Shown: piece by piece, positions 1 to 8,266 of the stretch
Layout: every line of letters begins with the position of its first letter
Position numbering within the stretch: position 1 is the stretch's first letter
NCBI GenBank assembly: GCA_023415775.1
Contig: JAEZJM010000036.1
Coordinates: forward strand, 1-64,000
Length of the DNA: 64,000 bases
Source: Bacillota bacterium
GTDB lineage: Bacteria; Bacillota; Negativicutes; Sporomusales; UBA7701
Reading direction: 5' to 3'
The notes under the pieces: model-generated
The model's input: the letters and a program-made list of their open reading frames with translations, nothing else
What the model was told of the DNA's origin: nothing
Databases searched by the model: none
Made by a program: the position numbers and the translations under genes

Positions 1-9
1 TCTTAAAAT

Positions 10-123
<114 letters not shown>

Positions 124-127
124 TTAG

Positions 128-159
128 AAAACCCGCTCGTTATAAACGAGCGGGTTTTG
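128..159. terminator. Bidirectional terminator after 5S rRNA
   Basis: Ten-base-pair hairpin ACCCGCTCGT / ACGAGCGGGT with a five-base loop, with AAAA before and TTTT after it. It ends the rRNA operon and, read on the other strand, the convergent gene whose stop lies at 165. Confidence 0.9.
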
Positions 160-164
160 TCTGT

Positions 165-554
165 TTAGCGGTACTGATAATTGACGTTCCCCTTTACGTT
201 CCAGTAATCAAAGTAGGAATTGCTGACATTGGTGATGCGGAAAGTCCAGCGCAGCGAATCGCCGGGGTTGAGATAGACGTTTAGGTCATAGTAACTCGCC
301 GACGCCTGTTGCCACCAATCGGTGGCTGCCTGGCGGAAGTAGACCTGGACATCGAATCGGTTCACCCACGTGACCGTGTGGCTGCCGTTGTTGAAGAAAT
401 AACCTTCGATAACGATACGATTCTGACTGTCGCAGTAGACGGTGTCGGTGTGCCATGAGAGGCTCGGCGCGGCCATCGCTGGCGTCGAAAAGAGCATGAG
501 CAGCATTAGCAGCAGGAGTCCGCAGAAAAAGACGGGCAAGTAGCGTTTGAACAA
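165..554 (-). CDS. Small secreted protein of unknown function
   Basis: I do not recognise the family. The product is about 129 residues: a positive start (FKRY), a long hydrophobic stretch and an AMA-A cleavage site form a clear signal peptide, followed by about 100 residues rich in aromatic, Asn and Thr residues with alternating hydrophobicity that suggests an all-beta fold. The TTG at 554 is preferred because GGAG sits nine bases before it; a TTG at 569 in the same frame has no ribosome site. It converges on the rRNA operon and shares its terminator. Confidence 0.6.
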   Translation of the reverse strand: MFKRYLPVFFCGLLLLMLLMLFSTPAMAAPSLSWHTDTVYCDSQNRIVIEGYFFNNGSHTVTWVNRFDVQVYFRQAATDWWQQASASYYDLNVYLNPGDSLRWTFRITNVSNSYFDYWNVKGNVNYQYR

Positions 555-647
555 GAGTCTTAGCTCCAACCAGACGAATTATGCTGTATTTTATTACCCA
601 ATATAGCATAGTGTGACGCCTGGACAAGGCTGAGCCAGCACGGTCAG

Positions 648-2372
648 CTACAATCCGAAACCGCCGCCGCGGTCGGTGCCGAGGGCCAGTTTTTTGTAAA
701 GCCGCAAAACCGGGGTGTCGGCTTTGGGAGGCAGCGGGGTGTACGTTGCCTTGCGGGTGGCGAAGATTCGTTCGACATCCTCCGGCGGCAGCGGCTGGCC
801 GTTCACGCCCACCACATCGAGACGGCGGGCAGCGACATCCATACTGATAAGGTCGCCATCCTCCAGGTAAGCGATCGGTCCGCCCTCAGCCGCCTCAGGG
901 GCGATATGGCCGACCGCCGGCCCGCGGGTGGCGCCGGAAAAGCGTCCGTCGGTAAAGAGGGCCACACTCTTGGATAACTCCGGCATGTTCCAGAACGCTT
1001 CGGTAGTGCGGAGCATCTCCGGCATCCCCGACCCCTTGGGCCCCTCGCCACGGATGAATACGGCGGTGCCGGGGCCGATATCGCCTTTCAATAGCGCCGC
1101 TACGGCCGTCTCCTCCGCATCGAAGACCTTCGCCTGACCCCGGAAATTATGAATAGCCTCGTCGACGCCCGACAGCTTGATAACCGCGCCGTCTGGCGCC
1201 AAATTGCCCTTAAGGATGCGGATGCTGCCCTGCGCCTTGACGGGGCTCTTGCGGGTCTTAATGATCTCGGCGGCCGTCAGGCGGTAGTTGACCAGATAAC
1301 TCTGCACAGCCGCAAACCAGCCCGACGCTTCCAAAGCGGACAGGTTCTCGCCGACCGTTTTGCCGGTTACAGTCATGGCGTCGAGGTGGAGCAGATCGCC
1401 CAGTTCGCGCATGACGGCCGGCACACCGCCAGCATACCAGAACAGCTCAGTCGGCCACTGGCCGCCTGTCTTGAAGCTCACCAGCACCGGTGTGCGGCGA
1501 TTGACGTCTTCGAACTCCTCCGGGCTTATTTCGATGCCGATTTCATGGGCGATGGCCGGCAGATGAAGAAGAGCGTTGGTCGACCCCCCAAGTGCGGCGT
1601 GGACAGTCATGGCGTTGAGAAAATTCTTCCTGGTGACGAACCGGCGGGGGCGCAGCTCCTGGCCGACGTTGGCTACAATCTGCCGGCCGGCCTCACGGGC
1701 GTAACGGCTGAGATGCATGCTGTAAGCGGGCACAAGAGCATTGCCGGGCAGAGACAGTCCCAGGGACTCCGACATCGTCTGCATCGTGCTCGCCGTGCCC
1801 ATAAATTGGCAAGCACCGGCGCTGGGGCAACAGTTCATAGTGAAGTATGATAGCGCCTGCTGGGTCAGCTCGCCTTTAGCAAACTTATCGCCCGCGCCAT
1901 AAAGGATTTCCGAGGACATGAAGTCGGGGCCGCTTAGCATCGCGCCGCCCGGCACCTGCACGGACGGCAGGTCGAGGCGCAGCATCGCCATCAGTTGTGC
2001 GGGGATTGACTTGTCGCACGAAGCCATAAACAGGCAGCCGTCAAACGGCGAAGCCAGGGCATGAATCTCGTACATGAACGCCATGATCTCGCGGCTGACG
2101 AGCGAATAATTCATGCCATCGTGGGCCATCGCAATCCCGTCGCACATGTCTGTCACGGCGTACAGCGCAGCCTTGCCCCGGCTTTCGGCCACCGAGAGCT
2201 TCGCCTCCTCCGCCAGGCGGCCAAGATGGACGCTGCCGGGATGGCTATCGCCATGGGCGGTGTCGATAAGGATCTGCGGCTTAGCGAGGTCGCCTTCATC
2301 CCAGCATGTCCCGGCCCGCAGGCCGTCCCCCTGATAATTGACCTTGCGCAGATACTGGCTTCGGCAGCTCAT
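648..2372 (-). CDS. IlvD/Edd family dehydratase
   Basis: 574 residues, the usual length of dihydroxy-acid or sugar-acid dehydratases, which remove water from 2,3-dihydroxy acids using an Fe-S cluster. Recognisable family blocks are MCDGIAMAHDGM, ASCDKSIPAQLMA (cluster cysteine), CCPSAGACQFMGTASTMQ (second cluster cysteine), GGSTNALLHLPAIA and DGRFSGATRGPAVGHIAPEA. The N-terminal PCN-x-HL block that supplies a third cluster cysteine in canonical IlvD reads PGSVHL here. No branched-chain amino-acid genes are adjacent, so the substrate is open; it could be a sugar-acid dehydratase. ATG at 2372 follows a strong GGAGGAGGA site. It lies downstream of the dcyD terminator as a separate unit. Confidence 0.8.
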   Translation of the reverse strand: MSCRSQYLRKVNYQGDGLRAGTCWDEGDLAKPQILIDTAHGDSHPGSVHLGRLAEEAKLSVAESRGKAALYAVTDMCDGIAMAHDGMNYSLVSREIMAFMYEIHALASPFDGCLFMASCDKSIPAQLMAMLRLDLPSVQVPGGAMLSGPDFMSSEILYGAGDKFAKGELTQQALSYFTMNCCPSAGACQFMGTASTMQTMSESLGLSLPGNALVPAYSMHLSRYAREAGRQIVANVGQELRPRRFVTRKNFLNAMTVHAALGGSTNALLHLPAIAHEIGIEISPEEFEDVNRRTPVLVSFKTGGQWPTELFWYAGGVPAVMRELGDLLHLDAMTVTGKTVGENLSALEASGWFAAVQSYLVNYRLTAAEIIKTRKSPVKAQGSIRILKGNLAPDGAVIKLSGVDEAIHNFRGQAKVFDAEETAVAALLKGDIGPGTAVFIRGEGPKGSGMPEMLRTTEAFWNMPELSKSVALFTDGRFSGATRGPAVGHIAPEAAEGGPIAYLEDGDLISMDVAARRLDVVGVNGQPLPPEDVERIFATRKATYTPLPPKADTPVLRLYKKLALGTDRGGGFGL

Positions 2373-2407
2373 CTGCTTATCCTCCTCCTCGTTGCGATCG
2401 ATGTCTA

Positions 2408-2440
2408 AAGAAAGGGAGCCTGACAGGCTCCCTTTTCTCA
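2408..2440 (-). terminator. Terminator of D-cysteine desulfhydrase gene
   Basis: Hairpin GGGAGCC / GGCTCCC just past the stop at 2445, followed on the minus strand by TTTCTTT. Confidence 0.8.
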
Positions 2441-2444
2441 GTTA

Positions 2445-3446
2445 TTATTTGCCGTAAAAAGTCTCGGCATAGGCGTACAGGGCAGGCGATCCGCCCGTGT
2501 GGACGAACAGAACATTATCGCTCTTCTTGAAGAAGCCCTTGCGGATGAGGCCGATGAGGCCGGCCATGGCTTTGCCGGTGTAGACCGGGTCGAGGAGAAT
2601 ACCTTCGAGGCGTGCGACCATCTCCACCGCTTCCACCATCTCGGTGGTCGGAAGGGAATAACCCGGGCCAACATATTCGTCGATGCACTTCACCGCATCG
2701 CGGGGGATGGGCTGCGCGAGGCCGACCCGCTGGGCGGTCGCCTGCACGAGATTATAGACCAGTTCCGTCTGCACGTCCTGCTTGCGGCTGATGTTGATAC
2801 CGATGACCGGGATATTGGTGCTGTTGCCGTAAAATCCGGTTACCAGACCCGCATGGGTGCCAGCGCTGCCGCTGGTGGTGACGATGTAATCGAAGCTTAG
2901 GCCCTTATCGAAGGACTGGGCGAGAATTTCTTCTGCGCAGGCCACGTAGCCCGTGGCGCCGATCTCGTTCGAGCCGCCGCCAGGGATGATGTAGCCCTTG
3001 CGGCCCGCGGCAGCCAGCTCCGCGGCCACCCCCTCCATCTCCTTCAGCATGTCCGAGCCGCCTGGCACGACTTTTACGCTCTCCACGCCGAGGAGGTGAA
3101 AAAGGAAGTTGTTCCCGCTGCCCTGGGGCTTGTAGCTGCCGGGAACGCGCTCCTCCAGCACCAGGCGGCACTTGAGCCCTTCCTTCACGGCCGCGGCCAG
3201 GGTCAGGCGGCAATGGTTGGACTGGACGGCGCCGCAGGTTACGAGCGTATCGGCCCCTTGAGCCAGAGCATCGGCGACAAGGAACTCCAGTTTGCGGGTT
3301 TTGTTGCCGCCGGAAGCAAGACCAAGAAGATCGTCGCGCTTGATATAAACGGCCGGACCGCCGAGGGCGGCCGACAGGCGCGGCAGAAACTCGAGGGGGG
3401 TCTGTCCCTCGGTATAGCGGCGGCGGGGGAAGCGGGCAAGATTCAT
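2445..3446 (-). CDS. dcyD: D-cysteine desulfhydrase, PLP-dependent
   Basis: 333 residues of the ACC deaminase/D-cysteine desulfhydrase family (fold-type II PLP enzymes), which split D-cysteine into pyruvate, ammonia and sulfide. The PLP lysine is in SGGNKTRKLEF (K49), and CGAVQSNHCR, GSGNNFLFHLLG, IPGGGSNEIG, TTSGSAGTHAGL and VHTGGSPALYAY are family blocks. The start at 3446 is chosen over an upstream in-frame codon because AGGAGGT precedes it and the product then begins like known family members. A dicarboxylate/amino-acid symporter follows upstream on the same strand and an Asp/Glu racemase is divergent, suggesting D-amino-acid use. ACC deaminase activity is a less likely alternative. Confidence 0.9.
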   Translation of the reverse strand: MNLARFPRRRYTEGQTPLEFLPRLSAALGGPAVYIKRDDLLGLASGGNKTRKLEFLVADALAQGADTLVTCGAVQSNHCRLTLAAAVKEGLKCRLVLEERVPGSYKPQGSGNNFLFHLLGVESVKVVPGGSDMLKEMEGVAAELAAAGRKGYIIPGGGSNEIGATGYVACAEEILAQSFDKGLSFDYIVTTSGSAGTHAGLVTGFYGNSTNIPVIGINISRKQDVQTELVYNLVQATAQRVGLAQPIPRDAVKCIDEYVGPGYSLPTTEMVEAVEMVARLEGILLDPVYTGKAMAGLIGLIRKGFFKKSDNVLFVHTGGSPALYAYAETFYGK

Positions 3447-3578
3447 GGCAATACCTCCTAATAAAAAAGCGTAGTAAATAGCCAGGCGAAAAGCGCCTAT
3501 GCCGTGATATTTCGTTGCCGGCGGGGAAATTCCTCCAACGATTCGGACGGAAGACGCTTCCGTTCCGGGGAAAAGAGA

Positions 3579-3612
3579 GGGGCTGCGTCCAACCGGGGTT
3601 GGAAGCAGCCCC
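3579..3612 (-). terminator. Terminator of the symporter gene
   Basis: Long hairpin GGGGCTGC-GTCCAACC / GGTTGGA-AGCAGCCCC directly after the symporter stop at 3632, followed on the minus strand by CTCTCTTTTC. It may also shape the leader of dcyD. Confidence 0.7.
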
Positions 3613-3631
3613 TTCATACCTGTAATACCGA

Positions 3632-4924
3632 TTATCCTTTGGCGGCGAGGTCTTCGACCCTTATTTCGTCTTTACCGGAGCCGGTGACAAGACGGGCGAT
3701 TACCAGGTCGCCCGAAACGTTGAGCGTAGTTCTGCACATATCTAGGAACCGGTCGACGCCGAGGATGAGGGCGATGCCTTCGGCCGGGATGCCGACCTGG
3801 ACAAGCAGCACCACGATCAGCGGCAGCGAGCCGCCCGGAACGCCGGCCGTACCGATACCGGCCAGGATGGACATGAGCACGATCAGGAACTGGCTGCCCA
3901 GCGACAGCTCGATGCCGTAAGCCTGGGCGAGGAAAAGGACGGTCACGCCCTCGAACAGCGCCGTGCCGTTCTGGTTGGCGGTAGCGCCGATGGTGAGCAC
4001 GAACCGGGCGATCTGCGGGGGAAGCTTGAGATCTTTCTCGGCGGCTTCCAGGGCTACCGGCAGGGTGGCGTTGGAAGAAGCGGTGGAGAAGGCGTACAGA
4101 TATACTTCCTTGCACTTCTTAAAGTATTCCAAGGGGTTAACGCCGGCAACAACTTTCAACATCGTTCCGTAGACCACGAACTGCTGGATGAGGAGGCCGA
4201 GCACGACGGTGAAAGCGAAGAAGGCGAGGTTGCCGAGGAAGCCGGCGCCCATTTTGTACGAGGTATTGAACACCAGGCCGAAGATACCATAAGGAGCGAG
4301 CGAGATTGCAAAGTCGATGACCTTCATCGAAGTCTTAAAAACGGCGTCCAGGAACTGGATGAAGGGGTGCTCCTCTTCCTTGATAACCAGACTGAGGGCA
4401 TAGCCGAACACGAGCGAGAAGATCATCAGAGCGACGATTTCGCCGGAGAACGCTCTTACAGCGGAATCGATGGGGTTTTGGGGCAGCAGGTCGACGATAT
4501 ACTGGGTCCAGGGCTTGGCGGCAGCCGCCTGCGCGTTCTTGGTGATCGTCAGTGCCGAAGCGTTGGAGGTCAGGGCGTTCTTGTCGAACGACAGTCCGGC
4601 GCCCGGCTGCAGGATGCCGGTCAGGGCCACGGCGATGATAACCGCCAGGCTGCTCAGGATGAGGGTATACGTCAGCGAGCGGCCGGCAACCTTGCCCAAG
4701 CCGCGGCCTTTGCCGAGCTCGAATACCCCCAGGATAATCGCGGAGACGATAAGGGGTACGACGACGCAGAAGACCAGCCGGAGGAAAATCGCCCCGGCGA
4801 GCGCGCAGACATCGACGAAATTCTGCATGGCGGGGTAGGCTTTCAACGGGAAGAAATAGAAACCGATTAATCCGAAAATAACACCGAGGACAAAGCCGAG
4901 GAGCAGTTTTTGATGTTGCTTCAC
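3632..4924 (-). CDS. Dicarboxylate/amino acid:cation symporter (DAACS family)
   Basis: 430 residues, normal for GltP/DctA/SdcL-like carriers, which import dicarboxylates or acidic/neutral amino acids with sodium or protons. The family fingerprints are present: serine-rich STASSNATLPV (reentrant loop 1), the transport core TIGATANQNGTALFEG, the second hairpin AGIGTAGVPGGSLPLIVV and the cation/substrate helix LGVDRFLDMCRTTLNVSGD. About eight membrane segments are spread along the protein. GAGGAT precedes the start at 4924. Being next to D-cysteine desulfhydrase and near an Asp/Glu racemase, it may carry a D- or L-amino acid; that is inference. Confidence 0.92.
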   Translation of the reverse strand: MKQHQKLLLGFVLGVIFGLIGFYFFPLKAYPAMQNFVDVCALAGAIFLRLVFCVVVPLIVSAIILGVFELGKGRGLGKVAGRSLTYTLILSSLAVIIAVALTGILQPGAGLSFDKNALTSNASALTITKNAQAAAAKPWTQYIVDLLPQNPIDSAVRAFSGEIVALMIFSLVFGYALSLVIKEEEHPFIQFLDAVFKTSMKVIDFAISLAPYGIFGLVFNTSYKMGAGFLGNLAFFAFTVVLGLLIQQFVVYGTMLKVVAGVNPLEYFKKCKEVYLYAFSTASSNATLPVALEAAEKDLKLPPQIARFVLTIGATANQNGTALFEGVTVLFLAQAYGIELSLGSQFLIVLMSILAGIGTAGVPGGSLPLIVVLLVQVGIPAEGIALILGVDRFLDMCRTTLNVSGDLVIARLVTGSGKDEIRVEDLAAKG

Positions 4925-5360
4925 TAGTAATCCTCCTTACTAAAGTAATTTAAGAAAAATACCGGGCGTTAGATACCTCTTGGCCAGAGACCGCCTCCTT
5001 TTATTACTCCGGTTAGCCGCAAAAGGTTGAGAATATTGTGGAAATTTAAAGGGGATAAGGCCGCAGTGATTAACTCGGCGGCTTGCCGGATACTGTGATA
5101 GCCATACAGGGATTCTCTAAAAAACAGCCGATTCCTTTGCAATAACAAAAACATACACGATAATACGCGAAGTATATTAACCAAGTAATGCTATGCAAGA
5201 CATACGCTAAAGGCTGGGTGCTTTTTTACAGCGGTTGTTCTCCGCATGGTGCCGGATTGCAGGCCACTTAAGCGCGCGACCATTTCGCATTCCCCGTCTG
5301 AAGGGATGTGGAAGGCCCGGGGCGAAGCATAATATAATCATATGCTGGAGGCACACGAAC
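4925..5360. other. Intergenic region between divergent symporter and racemase genes
   Basis: 436 bases with lower GC than the genes around it. It must hold the promoters of both divergent genes. I see an imperfect inverted repeat at 5161-5179 (TAATAC / GTATATTA around GCGAA) that could be an operator, and a TATAAT at 5333-5338. No known riboswitch or T-box motif was recognised. A 71-codon frame on the minus strand here has no ribosome site and was not called. Confidence 0.5.
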
Positions 5361-6065
5361 ATGAGCAAAACGGTAGGCATCCTCGGCGGCATGGGGCCGC
5401 TGGCGACAGTGGACCTGTTCGCGAAAATCGTTGAGAATACGCCGGCGGTACTTGACCAGGACCACCTGCGGATCATTATCGACAACAACCCCCACATCCC
5501 GCCGCGGGTGGAAGCGATCATGCAAGGCGGCGAAGATCCCTTGCCGGCCATGGCGGCGTCGGCCAAACTGCTGGCGGCCGCCGGGGCCGACTTCATCGTC
5601 ATGCCCTGTAATACCGCCCACTACTGGCTGGCTGAGCTACAGGCCGCGGTCGATATCCCGTTCTACGGCATGATCGACAACGCCGCCGCCTACATGGCGG
5701 CCAATCACCGCCCCCTGTCGGGGCGGGTGCTGCTGTTGGCCACCGAGGCAAACATCCGGCTGGGTCTGTATCAGCGGGCGTTTGCCAGCGAAGGGCTTGA
5801 GCTCCGCCTGCCAAACCAGGACGAGCAAGCCCTGCTCGACAAGGCCGTCCGCCGGGTAAAAGCCGGCGAACTGGCCACCAATCCTTACCTGGGCGACATC
5901 AACGCCATGCTGGCCCGCCATGCTTCGGCCGGAGTCGCGGCCGTGCTCGCCGGCTGCACCGAAGTGCCGCTGCTCTTCCCCTATTTTTCCGGCCCCCTGG
6001 AGAGGTTCGACGCTACCCTGCTGCTCGCCAGGATGGTCGTCGCCCGCGCCCGCGGGGCAGAATAA
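5361..6065 (+). CDS. Aspartate/glutamate racemase family protein
   Basis: 234 residues of the cofactor-independent Asp/Glu racemase superfamily, which uses two cysteines to invert the alpha carbon. Both are present: C83 in MPCNTAHYW and C199 in LAGCTEVPLLF. The N-terminus GILGGMGPLAT is the aspartate-racemase signature and NNPHIPPR matches RacD/YgeA-type enzymes. The start at 5361 follows CTGGAGG; an upstream in-frame codon would add residues with no homology. It is divergent from the symporter/dcyD pair and followed 15 bases later by apbE. It may link L- and D-amino-acid pools or supply D-Asp/D-Glu. Confidence 0.88.
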   Translation: MSKTVGILGGMGPLATVDLFAKIVENTPAVLDQDHLRIIIDNNPHIPPRVEAIMQGGEDPLPAMAASAKLLAAAGADFIVMPCNTAHYWLAELQAAVDIPFYGMIDNAAAYMAANHRPLSGRVLLLATEANIRLGLYQRAFASEGLELRLPNQDEQALLDKAVRRVKAGELATNPYLGDINAMLARHASAGVAAVLAGCTEVPLLFPYFSGPLERFDATLLLARMVVARARGAE

Positions 6066-6080
6066 GCCGAAGGAGCACCG

Positions 6081-7097
6081 ATGAAAAAACGGAATTTACT
6101 GCTGACCGGCCTCATTATCGCCTTCGCCTTAATGGCCGCCGCCTGCCGGCCGGGCGCACCGCCGGCCGCCAAGCCCTATAAGGAAACCCAGTTCCTCATG
6201 GACACCATCGTGGAAATGACCGCCTACGGCCCCGGCGCCGAGAACGCCGTAAAGGCCGCCTTTGCCGAAATCAAGCGCCTCCATGACGTCACCAACAATT
6301 TTGACCCTGCCAGCCAAGTGTCCAAAATTAATCAGGCCGCCGGCCGCGACAAGGTGAAGGCCGACCCAGACCTCATCGCCATGCTAAAGCGGTCGAACGA
6401 ACTTTCCGACAAACTGGACGGCACCTTCGACGTCACCGTGGGGCCGCTGACCGAGCTGTGGGGGATCGGCCGCAAGGGCGACTTCGTTCCCGCCCAGGCT
6501 GACATCGACAAAGTGCTGCCGCTCGTCAACTACCGCCTGGTGGCCATCGACGACGCCGCCGGCGCTGTTTACCTCGCCAAGGAAGGCATGAAGCTCGACC
6601 TCGGCGGCATCGCCAAGGGATACGCCGTCGATAAGGCCATCGCCATCCTCAAAAGCCATGGCGTCGCCTCCGCCCTTGTCAACGCCGGCGGCGACGTACG
6701 GGTAATCGGCAGGCGCCCCGACGGCAACCCCTGGCGCATCGGCGTCCAACATCCCCGCACGGCCGACGCCATCATCGCCAAACTCTCCCTGACCGAATGG
6801 GACACCATGGAGACATCGGGCGACTACCAGCGCTATATAATCAAAGACGGCGTGCGCTACTCCCACGTGCTCGACCCCCGCACCGGCCGCCAGCCCCGGC
6901 AGCTCGTCAGCGTCACCATGGCGCTCCACAATTCCGCCGATGGCGACATCTTCAGCACCGCCCTCCTCATCCTCGGCCCGGAGCGAGGCCTAGAGCTGCT
7001 GCGGCAGTTTCCCGGCGTCGAAGCGATAATGATCGCCGCCGATGGCAGGGTGATTGTAAGCCCCGGGCTGGAAGGCAAAGCGGAAATCGAAAAATGA
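6081..7097 (+). CDS. apbE: FAD:protein FMN transferase (ApbE), lipoprotein
   Basis: 338 residues. ApbE moves FMN from FAD onto threonine of exported or membrane flavoproteins such as Rnf or Nqr subunits. The N-terminus is a lipoprotein signal with lipobox MAAAC (acylated Cys at 22), so the enzyme sits outside the cytoplasmic membrane. Family blocks: MDTIVEMTAYG, DGTFDVTVGPLTELWGIG, LDLGGIAKGYAVDKA, NAGGDVRVIG and YSHVLDPRTGRQP, and the Mg-binding end DIFSTALLILG. AAGGAG lies seven bases before the ATG. It is probably cotranscribed with the racemase upstream but is functionally unrelated; its flavoprotein targets are outside the window. Confidence 0.95.
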   Translation: MKKRNLLLTGLIIAFALMAAACRPGAPPAAKPYKETQFLMDTIVEMTAYGPGAENAVKAAFAEIKRLHDVTNNFDPASQVSKINQAAGRDKVKADPDLIAMLKRSNELSDKLDGTFDVTVGPLTELWGIGRKGDFVPAQADIDKVLPLVNYRLVAIDDAAGAVYLAKEGMKLDLGGIAKGYAVDKAIAILKSHGVASALVNAGGDVRVIGRRPDGNPWRIGVQHPRTADAIIAKLSLTEWDTMETSGDYQRYIIKDGVRYSHVLDPRTGRQPRQLVSVTMALHNSADGDIFSTALLILGPERGLELLRQFPGVEAIMIAADGRVIVSPGLEGKAEIEK

Positions 7098-7107
7098 CCG
7101 TACGTTA

Positions 7108-7136
7108 TTGCCAGCCCCTGGCATATCGGGTATAAT
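7108..7136 (+). promoter_or_regulatory. Sigma-A type promoter of the cobalt transporter operon
   Basis: TTGCCA at 7108-7113 and a perfect TATAAT at 7131-7136 with an ideal 17-base spacer. Transcription would begin near 7143, leaving about 130 bases of leader before cbiM. Confidence 0.75.
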
Positions 7137-7142
7137 TAAACC

Positions 7143-7240
7143 GATACAGGCCGGGCTTCACGAAGGAGCTGGCGAGTTTTATAGCATAACTCAAAAATGA
7201 ACTGGTCCACGAAGGCCGAGGAAACGGAAGATTTCCGGGG
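7143..7240 (+). ncRNA. Structured leader of the cbiM operon, unassigned
   Basis: The predicted leader folds into four hairpins. The first has arms CCGGGCTT 7151-7158 and GAGCTGG 7166-7172 with loop CACGAAG; the second GAGTT 7174-7178 and AACTC 7188-7192; the third TGGTC 7203-7207 and GGCCG 7214-7218 with loop CACGAA; the fourth GGAAA 7220-7224 and TTTCC 7232-7236. Hairpins one and three therefore show the same loop sequence. No B12 box or NiCo riboswitch core was found. A metal- or cobalamin-sensing element is plausible from the genes it precedes, but this is inference from hand folding. Confidence 0.4.
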
Positions 7241-7274
7241 TATTTGTGGATTTTATTTTTCTGGAGGCGTTTCT

Positions 7275-7961
7275 ATGCATATTCCCGAGGGATATCTCAG
7301 CCCCTCCACCTGTCTCACGCTCACCGGCGTTATGCTGCCTGTCTGGTACCGGGCCTCGGCCGTGGCCAGAGCCGGACTCGACGCCGCCCGCGTGCCCTTC
7401 CTCGCCATGGGGGCAGTATTCTCCTTTCTCATCATGATGTTCAACATCCCCATCCCCGACGGCACCACCGCCCACGCCGCCGGCAGCGTACTGCTGGCCA
7501 TTGTCCTCGGGCCGTGGGCGGCCGTCATCGCCGTCAGCGTGGCGCTTCTCATCCAGGCTCTGCTCTTCGGTGACGGCGGCGTGCTGGCCTTCGGTGCCAA
7601 CGCCTTCAACATCGCCTTCATCATGCCCTTCACCGGCTATTACCTCTACCGCCTCGTTGCCGGCAACGCGCCGGCCGACTCGGTCCGCCGGCTGTTCGCC
7701 GCCGGCCTGGGCGGCTACGCCGGCCTCAACCTTGCGTCCCTGGCCGCCGCCATCCAGTTCGGTATCCAGCCGCTCCTCTTCACCGCCGCCGACGGGACGC
7801 CCCTCTACTGCCCCTACGGCCTTGAAGTCGCTATCCCCGCCATGCTCATCCCTCACCTGACCGTCGCCGGCTTCGCCGAAGCGGCGGTAACCGCCCTGGC
7901 CCTCAAATACGTGCTCAAGACCTCGCCGGAAATGCTTGGCGCCGGCCAGATCGGCCGCTAG
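7275..7961 (+). CDS. cbiM: Cobalt/nickel ECF transporter substrate-binding subunit CbiM
   Basis: 228 residues. The mature N-terminus MHIPEGYLSP is the invariant metal-binding start of CbiM/NikM, where Met1, His2 and a later His chelate Co2+ or Ni2+; this fixes the start at 7275, after CTGGAGGCG, rather than an upstream in-frame ATG. Six to seven membrane segments follow, with FGDGGVLAFGANAFNIAF as a family block. It heads the cbiM-cbiN-cbiQ-cbiO importer operon, so cobalt for corrinoids (or nickel for the hydrogenase at 47-50 kb) is the likely cargo. Confidence 0.93.
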   Translation: MHIPEGYLSPSTCLTLTGVMLPVWYRASAVARAGLDAARVPFLAMGAVFSFLIMMFNIPIPDGTTAHAAGSVLLAIVLGPWAAVIAVSVALLIQALLFGDGGVLAFGANAFNIAFIMPFTGYYLYRLVAGNAPADSVRRLFAAGLGGYAGLNLASLAAAIQFGIQPLLFTAADGTPLYCPYGLEVAIPAMLIPHLTVAGFAEAAVTALALKYVLKTSPEMLGAGQIGR

Positions 7962-7972
7962 GAGGCACACAC

Positions 7973-8266
7973 ATGCTGCGACGTTATTTGCTTATACTCA
8001 TTATAATGGCCCTGCTCACCCCCCTCGGCCTGCTGGCGGAGGGGACCGCCTGGGGCGAATGGGGGGGCGAAGACCTGATGGCGATGCTCGGCTTCGTTCC
8101 CAAGGGCATCGACCAGGCATCTTCCTGGTGGCAGGCCCTGCTGCCCGACTACAGCGTCAAAGGCGCGGGCGAAAAGACGGGCTACGTCATATCGGCCTTC
8201 GTCGGGTCGACGCTCGTTTATCTGGCCGCCATGGCCTACATGAAAGCGATAGCGAGGGCGAAATGA
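7973..8266 (+). CDS. Small membrane component of the cobalt/nickel transporter (CbiN/NikN, PDGLE type)
   Basis: 97 residues with two membrane segments, near 5-25 and 73-92, flanking an extracytoplasmic loop, the topology of CbiN/NikN. The loop has the W-x-E-W-GGED, GFVPKGID and ALLPDYSVKG pattern of PDGLE-domain proteins rather than typical CbiN. These small subunits assist metal loading into CbiM. GGAGG lies before the ATG. The stop overlaps the next start (ATGA), indicating translational coupling with cbiQ. Confidence 0.8.
   Translation: MLRRYLLILIIMALLTPLGLLAEGTAWGEWGGEDLMAMLGFVPKGIDQASSWWQALLPDYSVKGAGEKTGYVISAFVGSTLVYLAAMAYMKAIARAK

Noticed and set aside
4969..5184. 71-codon minus-strand frame upstream of the symporter
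   Set aside because: TTG start without ribosome site, composition not like neighbouring genes, and it lies in the divergent control region.
7143..7240. NiCo, cobalamin or guanidine-II riboswitch before cbiM
   Set aside because: No B12 box, no NiCo junction sequence, and the ACGA-containing loops are not closed as in guanidine-II hairpins. Left as unassigned structured leader.
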